Positions 58,168 through 64,000 of a stretch of 64,000 nt of DNA are shown one piece after another. Every line of letters starts with the position of its first letter. The first letter of the stretch is position 1. The position numbers were made by a program, and so were the translations under genes. The stretch comes from Gaiellasilicea sp033857955 (GTDB taxonomy: Bacteria; Actinomycetota; Thermoleophilia; Gaiellales; Gaiellaceae), in contig JAWVCW010000006.1 in assembly GCA_033857955.1 (NCBI GenBank), positions 361,098-425,097 on the forward strand, written 5' to 3'. Under the pieces are notes generated by a model that saw only the letters and a list, made by a program, of their open reading frames with translations, was not told the DNA's origin and searched no databases.

Positions 58168-58935
58168 TTGACAGAGACGACTGAAAAGCGGGCCCCGGTC
58201 GCCGTCGTGACCGGCGGCGGTTCGGGCATCGGACGAGCATCTGCCCTTGCCTTCGCCGCCACCGGCGCGTTCGTCCTCGTCTCGGATGTCGACGACGCCG
58301 GCGGCGCCGAGACGGTGTCGCTGATCGGGTCGGCGCACTCCATGTTCGTCCACACCGACGTTCGTCTCGAGCAGGACGTGGCCGAGCTCTTTGCGGTCGC
58401 CGATCGCCAAGGGGTGCTCCGCGCGGTTCACAACAACGCCGGCATCACGATGTCCGACGCGCTGCTCCACGAGCTGCCGATCGAGGTGTGGGACACGATC
58501 ATCGCCGTGAACCTTCGCGGCGTCTTCCTCGTCCTCCAGCAGGCAATTGCGCTTGCGAGAGCGCAGGGAGCGGCGGTCTCGATCGTCAACACGGCCTCGG
58601 TCGCCGGGGTTGCGGCCGCGGTCGGCCGCTCCGCCTACTCGACGAGCAAGGCCGGAGTGATCATGCTGACCAAGGCCGCGGCGCTCGAGAACGGCCCCGT
58701 TGGGATCCGCGTCAACGCGGTCGCTCCGGGAACCATTCTCACCCCGATGGTCGTGAACAACCCGCCCGGCGGAGTGCCTCTCGCCGGTCCACCGCCAAGC
58801 GGCCGTCTAGGCAGCCCCGAGGAGGTAGCGGCCGCCGTGGTCTGGCTTTGCTCCGACGCGGCGTCCTACGTCAACGGCGCGTGCTTGACCGTGGATGGCG
58901 GCTGGACCGCCGCCCTGCCGGCCCGCGGGACCTAG
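58168..58935 (+). CDS. Short-chain dehydrogenase/reductase
   Basis: 255 residues from TTG 58168, four bases after GGGAGG; earlier starts would run through the operator and the divergent gene. TGGGSGIG (15-22), NNAG (about 89-92), active-site Ser in NTASVAGVAA, YSTSK (about 153-157), all canonical. Closest to 3-oxoacyl-ACP-reductase-like SDRs. Single-gene unit, convergent with the KstD-family gene (five bases between stops). Confidence 0.87.
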   Translation: MTETTEKRAPVAVVTGGGSGIGRASALAFAATGAFVLVSDVDDAGGAETVSLIGSAHSMFVHTDVRLEQDVAELFAVADRQGVLRAVHNNAGITMSDALLHELPIEVWDTIIAVNLRGVFLVLQQAIALARAQGAAVSIVNTASVAGVAAAVGRSAYSTSKAGVIMLTKAAALENGPVGIRVNAVAPGTILTPMVVNNPPGGVPLAGPPPSGRLGSPEEVAAAVVWLCSDAASYVNGACLTVDGGWTAALPARGT

Positions 58936-58940
58936 GACGA

Positions 58941-60551
58941 CTACTCGGCGCCGAGTGCAGCTCGAGCGCCGACGAACCCGAAGATCATCCCGCGCGCGTT
59001 CATCATCCCGGCGTTGTACCAGAGCCCGCCCACGAGGTTCGCGGCCGCGTTGCCCGCCGCGTAGAGCCCGGGGATCGACTCGCCCCGGACGCTCTGCACG
59101 GCGCCCGTGCCGTCGATCACGAGGCCGCCGTTCGTGCCCACGATCCCGACACAGACGTCGAGGGCGTAGAGCGGCGGCTCCAGCGGCCGGAGGCAGGGGT
59201 TCGGCGTCACCTCCGGGTCGCCGTGCGCGCGGCTGAACTTCGACTCACCGCGCCCGAAGGACTCGTCCGTTCCGACAGCAGCGCCCTCGTTGAACGTCGT
59301 GAGCGTGGTTTCGAAGCGCTTTTCGTCCACGCCGATGAGACGGGCCAGCTCGCTCGCCGTATCGGCGCGAGACAGCCATTCAGGCGTCTCGCCCGGCATG
59401 ATCGGCCCAAGCGGGTAGCGGTCCTTCCAGCGCTGGTCGAACACGAAGAACGCAGGATGGTTGGGGTACGACCGGGTGTGCGGATCGAGCAGAGCGAGTG
59501 CACGCCGAAGCTCGGTGATCGTCGACTCGTCGCAGAAGCGCTCGCCGTTCCGGTTGACGATCACGCTGCCCGGAAACCCGGGCTCCCGGGCAAGCATCCG
59601 ATAGACCGGGCCGGCGTCGGTCTCCTCTCCCTCGACGTGGTAGGCAGGTGTGAGGAGCTGCCCACCGAGCAGCGCGAACTGCGCCCCGAGCTCGAGCGCC
59701 ATCACCAGCCCCGATCCGTCGACGGTCGGCGCGCCGAGGGAGACGGTTGGCGGGTGTGGCTCGAGATTGCGCTTGAAGGTCGGATCGTTGTCGTAGCTGC
59801 CGGTGGAGAGCACGACTCCGCGAGACGCGCGGACCTCCTCCCCGCGCGAGTCGGTGACGCCGATGACACGCCCCCGGTCCGTGAGCAGCGAGACGGCGGC
59901 GGTATCGAGGCGAATCTCGATCCCGCGCGCCCGCGCGGCCTTGAGGAGGTAGCCGGCCGTGCTCATCCCGAACGCGCGCACGTCGTCGCGGACGCGCCCC
60001 GCCAGGAGCTCCCAGTTCCAGTTCGCGATCGATCCGAAGCCACCCCACCCCTGGATCTCTCGCCAGGACGCCGGCAGACCGCTGTAGTTCGGAGACCGGA
60101 CGAGAATCTCACGCCACTCCGCATCGAGCTCGGCCGCGGCGGCGAACACGGGCGACGACAGGTACCGACCGTGCGTGCGGCCGCCCGGCTCGTCCGCCTG
60201 CTCGTCGGGATAGCCGGGGACGATCTCGAACGGCACCCCTTCCCGCTCGAGGTAGGCGATCACGTCAGGTCCACGCCCCACGAACGTTTCGAGCACCGCT
60301 TCGTCGTGGCGTCCCGACGTCCGCGGAACGATGTACCGGAGCGCCTCGGCGCTCGAATCGTCCGCGCCTTCTTCACGCATGTGGTGGTTGTTGGGGATCC
60401 ACGTGAGGCCGGTCGAATACGCGAAGGTGCCCCCGACGTACGAGGACTTCTCGAGCACGACGACGCTCGCGCCGGCGTCATGCGCAGCGATCGCCGCGGT
60501 CAGGCCGGCGCCGCCGGCTCCCACGACGATGAGCTCGTGGTCCGCGCTCAC
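58941..60551 (-). CDS. FAD-dependent dehydrogenase of the fumarate-reductase/3-ketosteroid-delta1-dehydrogenase family
   Basis: 536 residues with GTG start (GTGA overlap with SRPBCC stop). FAD motif VVGAGGAGLTAAIAAHDAGA (9-28), VLEKSSYVGGTFAYSTG, and the C-terminal flavin block GLYAAGNAAANLVGGLWYNAG, which is a KstD/succinate-dehydrogenase-flavoprotein-like layout. KstD enzymes introduce a double bond next to a ring ketone. Here the ring substrate is not known to be a steroid; related alicyclic ketone dehydrogenases are equally possible. Paired with an SRPBCC protein upstream. Confidence 0.85.
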   Translation of the reverse strand: MSADHELIVVGAGGAGLTAAIAAHDAGASVVVLEKSSYVGGTFAYSTGLTWIPNNHHMREEGADDSSAEALRYIVPRTSGRHDEAVLETFVGRGPDVIAYLEREGVPFEIVPGYPDEQADEPGGRTHGRYLSSPVFAAAAELDAEWREILVRSPNYSGLPASWREIQGWGGFGSIANWNWELLAGRVRDDVRAFGMSTAGYLLKAARARGIEIRLDTAAVSLLTDRGRVIGVTDSRGEEVRASRGVVLSTGSYDNDPTFKRNLEPHPPTVSLGAPTVDGSGLVMALELGAQFALLGGQLLTPAYHVEGEETDAGPVYRMLAREPGFPGSVIVNRNGERFCDESTITELRRALALLDPHTRSYPNHPAFFVFDQRWKDRYPLGPIMPGETPEWLSRADTASELARLIGVDEKRFETTLTTFNEGAAVGTDESFGRGESKFSRAHGDPEVTPNPCLRPLEPPLYALDVCVGIVGTNGGLVIDGTGAVQSVRGESIPGLYAAGNAAANLVGGLWYNAGMMNARGMIFGFVGARAALGAE

Positions 60552-61000
60552 GCGCCTGCAGCTTCCGGGGTCAATCGTTCCGCGATCCGGGCAGCAAGGT
60601 CTCCGATCGCATCGGGCACGACGAAGTTGAGGAACTCGTTGAGCACCGGCGCCGCGATGCCGCGTCCGCTGAGCGTGACTCGGTAGGAGATGATCGAAGT
60701 ACCACCCTCGGTCGGCGTGATGTGCAGCTCACCGCCACCATCGAGCGCGTCGGTCACGCCGGTCATCGAGAACGACAGCCGGGAAGGCGGCTGCTCCTCC
60801 GTGATCACGATCCGCAGGCGCGTGACCTTCGTCATGAAGCCCATCTTCCCGCGCATCTGCAGCAAGATGGAGCCGTCCGCTTCCACCGTGTGGTCGTCGT
60901 ACCCCTGGAACTCGCGGATCCAGTTGTCCAGGTTCCGGATGAAGAGCCACGCGACATCCGGCTGAACGTCGCAGCGTGCTTCCCCAAGCGATTCGGCCAA
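60548..61000 (-). CDS. SRPBCC/CoxG-like ligand-binding protein
   Basis: 150 residues with TTG start at 61000 behind GGAGGAGG. The START/Bet v1-like fold is suggested by DVQPDVAWLFIRNLDNWIREFQGYDDHTVEADGSILLQMRGKMG, central strands TRLRIVITEEQPPSRLSFSM, GGGELHITPTEGGTSIISYRVTLSG and a C-terminal helix. Such proteins bind hydrophobic ligands and often deliver them to an enzyme. Coupled to the KstD-family gene, it may hold a hydrophobic ring substrate. Confidence 0.78.
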   Translation of the reverse strand: MAESLGEARCDVQPDVAWLFIRNLDNWIREFQGYDDHTVEADGSILLQMRGKMGFMTKVTRLRIVITEEQPPSRLSFSMTGVTDALDGGGELHITPTEGGTSIISYRVTLSGRGIAAPVLNEFLNFVVPDAIGDLAARIAERLTPEAAGA

Positions 61001-61024
61001 GGCCCCTCCTCCCGTCTTGTTCGA

Positions 61025-61040
61025 CCGACCGTACGGTCGG
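61025..61040. promoter_or_regulatory. TetR-like operator variant (site 8) upstream of SRPBCC/KstD operon
   Basis: CCGACCGTACGGTCGG, a perfect 16-base palindrome. Compared with the other sites the half-sites ACCGACC and GGTCGG are pushed apart by a central GTAC. It starts 24 bases upstream of the minus-strand TTG. It could be bound by the same regulator in a different register or by another TetR protein. Confidence 0.6.
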
Positions 61041-61145
61041 GAACACTATCGGGTCGCTGGGGCCCTGTCACATCGGGGACCTGCGGTGCCCGCTCGCCGC
61101 TTGACGCGCGGCGCAGCGCGTCCTATTCTCCCTCGGACGTTTCCC

Positions 61146-61161
61146 GACCGACCGGTCGGCC
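61146..61161 (+). promoter_or_regulatory. TetR-type operator site 9 (NitT/TauT-type ABC operon)
   Basis: GACCGACCGGTCGGCC: one base differs from the palindrome. It ends seven bases before the ATG of the ABC ATPase; no ribosome site fits between, so the message is probably leaderless or the operator overlaps the transcription start. Confidence 0.75.
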
Positions 61162-61168
61162 GACATAC

Positions 61169-62023
61169 ATGAGCGCACCTCCTACCGACAGTGCCAACCC
61201 TTCCAAACTCGCGGACTCCCGTGACTCGTCCGACCGGCGGCCGTCGGAGAAGATCTCTCTCCGCGGCATCTCACACTGGTATCGCGATCCTCGGTCGGCG
61301 AAGCTCGTCCATGCAGTAGAGAGCTTCGACCTCACGGTCGCGGATCGGGAATTCATCTCGATCGTCGGACCGAGCGGTTGTGGCAAGACAACCCTCCTGA
61401 GCATGATCTCGGGGTTGATCCGGCCGTCTCGCGGCGCGGTCGACGTCGACGGGACTCCGGTCGACGGGTTGCGGCCGGGGCTGATGGGCTACATGTTCGC
61501 GCGCGACAGCCTGCTCCCGTGGCGCAAGGTCGCGAAGAACATCCGGCTGGGGCTCGAGTTCGACAAGCGCGACATCGATCGCGATCGACGCGTCGAGGAG
61601 CTCGTGGCGACAGTCGGCTTGACGGGCTTCGAGGACCACTATCCGGACCAGCTCTCGCATGGCATGCGTCAGCGCGTCGCGCTCGCGCGAACCCTTGCAG
61701 GCGACCCGGAAGTGCTCTTGATGGACGAACCGTTCGGCGCGCTGGACGCACAGACGCGCACGCTGATGCAGGAGGAGTTCGTCCGGATCTGGGAGGCGCA
61801 TCAGAAGACCGTCGTCTTCGTCACGCACGACATCGACGAGGCCTTGGCGCTCTCGGATCGTGTGATCGTCATGTCGGCACGACCCGGGCGGCTCCAGGCC
61901 GAGTACGTGATCGAGTTCCCACGGCCGCGCAACATCGAGGAGCTGCACGGAACTCCCGAGTTCCAGGCTCTGCGCCGCCGGATCTGGCACGAGCTGCGGA
62001 ACCAGGTGGAGCACGGGTCGTGA
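61169..62023 (+). CDS. NitT/TauT-type ABC transporter ATPase
   Basis: 284 residues from ATG 61169; upstream in-frame codons cross the operator and are rejected. Walker A GPSGCGKTT (67-75), signature LSHGMRQRVALART (about 165), Walker B VLLMDEPFGALD (about 190) and the switch FVTHDIDEALALSDRV. The Q-loop is MFARDSLLPWR: the usual glutamine before the LLPW motif is alanine. A low-complexity tail of 30 residues precedes the domain. First gene of a three-gene import operon for a nitrate/sulfonate/aromatic-acid-like solute. Confidence 0.9.
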   Translation: MSAPPTDSANPSKLADSRDSSDRRPSEKISLRGISHWYRDPRSAKLVHAVESFDLTVADREFISIVGPSGCGKTTLLSMISGLIRPSRGAVDVDGTPVDGLRPGLMGYMFARDSLLPWRKVAKNIRLGLEFDKRDIDRDRRVEELVATVGLTGFEDHYPDQLSHGMRQRVALARTLAGDPEVLLMDEPFGALDAQTRTLMQEEFVRIWEAHQKTVVFVTHDIDEALALSDRVIVMSARPGRLQAEYVIEFPRPRNIEELHGTPEFQALRRRIWHELRNQVEHGS

Positions 62024-62865
62024 GCGACCTGGCGATCAGGCCACTCGAGGCGGAGGCACCACCCGAGGTGCGCCGGCGCGCTGGGTTCCGAGGACGCCTG
62101 CTCGTCTTGCTGCTTCAGATCGCAGTCGTCGGACTGTTCCTGGCCATCTGGCAGATCGCCGTGTCCTCGGGACTCATCGACAAGTTCTGGGTCAGCTCGC
62201 CGGAAGACATCGTCAAACGTCTCTGGCAATTCCGCAACACCGTCGGCAGCACGATTCCGGGCGGAATTTGGAGTCACGTCGTAGCCACATTCCAAGAGGC
62301 GCTCGTCGGGCTGGCGATCGGCAGCACCTCGGGCATCGTCATCGGGCTGATCCTCGGACAGTGGCGGCTGCTCGCTGAAGCCCTCCATCCTCTCCTCAAT
62401 CTCGCGAACACACTGCCCCGGGTCGCGCTCGGGCCGCTGTTCATCCTCTGGTTCGGAATCGGTCAGACATCGAAGATGACGCTCGTCTTCACCGTCGTCG
62501 TCTTCATCCTGATCTTCAACACCTACGCGGGCGTCTTGACCGTCGACCGCGAGCTCGTGGCGGTCGCCCACTTGCTCGGCGCCAAGTGGTACCACGTTCT
62601 CTGGAAAATCACGCTTCCGTGGTGCGTGCCGTGGATCATCGCCGGCATGCGGATCGCGCTCGCATGGTCGCTCGGCGCTGCCGTCGTCGGTGAATACCTC
62701 GGCGCTCGAGAGGGCGTCGGATACCTGATCTTCACGTTCTCGAACATCCTCGACAACACCGGCGTCCTCGCAGGCTGCGTCGTCCTTCTCATCATGAGCT
62801 GGGTGATGTTTGGCGTCCTCACCGTGATCGAAAAGCGCCTCCTTCGGTGGCGCGTCCACACGTAA
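62020..62865 (+). CDS. NitT/TauT-type ABC transporter permease
   Basis: 281 residues, GTG start overlapping the ATPase stop (GTGA). About six membrane helices, starting LLVLLLQIAVVGLFLAIWQI. The cytoplasmic EAA loop, which docks the ATPase, reads AVAHLLGAKWYHVLWKITLP (about 182-201). ANTLPRVALGPLFILWFGIGQ is a conserved family block. It pairs as a homodimer with the ATPase before it. Confidence 0.9.
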   Translation: MSDLAIRPLEAEAPPEVRRRAGFRGRLLVLLLQIAVVGLFLAIWQIAVSSGLIDKFWVSSPEDIVKRLWQFRNTVGSTIPGGIWSHVVATFQEALVGLAIGSTSGIVIGLILGQWRLLAEALHPLLNLANTLPRVALGPLFILWFGIGQTSKMTLVFTVVVFILIFNTYAGVLTVDRELVAVAHLLGAKWYHVLWKITLPWCVPWIIAGMRIALAWSLGAAVVGEYLGAREGVGYLIFTFSNILDNTGVLAGCVVLLIMSWVMFGVLTVIEKRLLRWRVHT

Positions 62866-62915
62866 CTGCACGCATTCGTCTCCACATTGTCATTCGGATT
62901 ACAGGGAGGTTCTGC

Positions 62916-63968
62916 ATGAAGGCTCAGCTTCGGGTCCTGGGGAAAGCGCGGGTGATCGCCGTCGTGGCTTTGGTCGCCCTGCTCGCGATGGCTTCGTCTG
63001 GTGCGAGCGCCGTTCGCGACAAGCAGGCACAACTGGAGACTGTCGATATCGGACACATCGCGTCGTCTCTCTTCCTCGCGGTCTATGTCGCGGAGGCGAA
63101 GGGGTACTTCGCAAAACAAGGCATTCAGCCCAAGTTCACGACGGTGGGCAGTGCGACGACGGTGATCACCGGCGACGTCGACCTGTTCATCTCCTCGCTC
63201 GACACGGCGATCATCGATGCCGGCGCAGGAAAGCCGACGCCGGCGATTGCGATCATCCAGCAACGGAATGCGCTCGGCCTGTTCGTCAGGGCCGACAAGG
63301 CCGTCACCGGCAAGTACCCCGCCAACGTCCAGAAGATGAAGGGGTTCGTGGTCGGGACGACAAGGCGTGCCAGCGGTGCCGATCCCTTCCTGCTCTCCAC
63401 GTTCGGCCACGCCGGTCTTCGCGAGGGCCAGGACTTCACGATCACCGCGCTCGGAACGGGCCCCAACCTGATGGCGGCTCTCCAGTCCAAGCGGATCGAC
63501 GCGGCGATGCTGTTCCCGCCGTTCGACGCGCAGGCCGTCAACCAGGGCCTCGTGAAGCCCGTGGTTCAGCAGGCGTTGAACAACGGACCGGCTGACGTCA
63601 GCCAGCTCTACGGCTCAGCGGTCATGGCGAACAAGGAGTGGCTTGCCAAGAATCCGGCTCTCGCGGGGAGGGTGGTCGTCGCGCTGAACCAGGCGCTCCG
63701 CTACCTGCACGACTGGAAAGGCAACAGCCGCGGCATCTTCCGGATCGCCAAGCAGTACACGGGAATCACCGATGACAAGGCGCTGGCGCAGAGTCTGAAG
63801 ATGGTCTCGACGCTCGCGACGAACGGCCTCACCTGTGCGAGACTCGGGGTGCAGGTCAAGCTCGACACCCAGTACGGGCTCGTCGGGACCAAGCCGAGCT
63901 GCGACGACGTTCGCGACCTGAAGTACCTCAAGTCTCCGGCCTTCTACGCCAAGCAGAACAAGAAGTAA
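62916..63968 (+). CDS. NMT1/SsuA-like ABC substrate-binding protein
   Basis: 350 residues from ATG 62916 with GGGAGG six bases upstream. Signal peptide of about 32 residues (VIAVVALVALLAMASSGASA), no lipobox. Periplasmic-binding type 2 features: HIASSLFLAVYVAEAKGYFAKQGI, DVDLFISSLDTAIIDAGAG and DAAMLFPPFDAQAVNQGLV. The SsuA/ThiY-like family binds sulfonates, pyrimidine precursors and aromatic acids. Third gene of the import operon; 51 bases from the permease. It gives the island a second uptake route beside the Liv-type system. Confidence 0.9.
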   Translation: MKAQLRVLGKARVIAVVALVALLAMASSGASAVRDKQAQLETVDIGHIASSLFLAVYVAEAKGYFAKQGIQPKFTTVGSATTVITGDVDLFISSLDTAIIDAGAGKPTPAIAIIQQRNALGLFVRADKAVTGKYPANVQKMKGFVVGTTRRASGADPFLLSTFGHAGLREGQDFTITALGTGPNLMAALQSKRIDAAMLFPPFDAQAVNQGLVKPVVQQALNNGPADVSQLYGSAVMANKEWLAKNPALAGRVVVALNQALRYLHDWKGNSRGIFRIAKQYTGITDDKALAQSLKMVSTLATNGLTCARLGVQVKLDTQYGLVGTKPSCDDVRDLKYLKSPAFYAKQNKK

Positions 63969-64000
63969 GAGGGATCACGTAGCGGCCGCTGTGCGCCGAC

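Noticed and set aside
58488..60686. 732-codon plus-strand frame across the SDR 3' end and the KstD-family gene
   Set aside because: It is antisense to a clear FAD enzyme and has no recognisable motifs.
1..64000. CRISPR arrays, insertion sequences, prophage or integrase genes
   Set aside because: I saw no regularly spaced short repeats, transposase, integrase or terminal inverted repeats; the only repeats are the coding repeats and the livJ/livH/promoter duplication.

Overview
The window is high-GC bacterial DNA with frequent GTG and TTG starts, ATGA/GTGA-coupled operons, several genes lying right behind their promoters with little or no leader, and several F420-type flavoenzyme families. This suggests an actinobacterium, most likely a soil Thermoleophilia/Gaiellales-type lineage; that placement is inference from gene content, not from a marker gene.

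Region 1 (1-25 kb) is a mixed chromosomal segment. It holds a giant secreted subtilase with about twenty further domains (232-12111, minus), an odd tRNA-Asp-like gene, a small secreted protein, a four-gene operon (ATP-grasp ligase, cysteine synthase-like enzyme, metallo-hydrolase, YcaQ-type glycosylase), an FAD oxidoreductase plus half-pirin divergent from an HxlR regulator, and a two-gene cassette of a membrane-anchored alpha/beta-hydrolase and a MetW-like methyltransferase.

Region 2 (22.6-64 kb) reads as one large catabolic island. Nine copies or variants of the palindrome GACCGACCGGTCGGTC sit in the promoter regions between 25.3 and 61.2 kb, and I found no full copy inside the genes I read or elsewhere in the window. 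The only TetR regulator in the island (32261-32845) carries a perfect copy directly upstream of itself, so it probably controls the whole set. The transcription units are: metallo-hydrolase/PPOX/MFS (minus); ferredoxin reductase (plus); acyl-CoA dehydrogenase/enoyl-CoA hydratase/TPP-E1 alpha/E1 beta/SDR/citryl-CoA-lyase-like (minus); tetR (plus); a 12-gene operon with a Liv-type ABC importer, a P450, an acyl-CoA ligase, two MaoC hydratases, three SDRs and a SnoaL-like protein (minus); a P450 (plus); P450/3Fe-4S ferredoxin/SDR (plus); Rieske ferredoxin/second Liv-type binding protein/livH remnant (minus); EamA/acyl-CoA dehydrogenase/APH-kinase/metallo-hydrolase (plus); two LLM flavoenzymes/dienoyl-CoA-reductase-like SDR/AhpD-like protein (minus); SDR (plus); SRPBCC/KstD-family dehydrogenase (minus); and a NitT/TauT-type ABC importer (plus).

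The genes fit together as uptake by two ABC systems, oxygenation by three P450s fed by ferredoxin reductase and 3Fe-4S ferredoxin, CoA activation, beta-oxidation-like steps, and several dehydrogenations. A KstD-family enzyme, paired MaoC hydratases and P450s suggest an alicyclic or terpenoid/steroid-like acid. No steroid-ring-cleavage genes (KshA, HsaC types) are present, so the substrate is unknown. Part of the island arose by duplication: the promoter and livJ/livH segments near 42.8-44.4 kb and 48.7-50.6 kb are paralogous, and the second livH survives only as a fragment.
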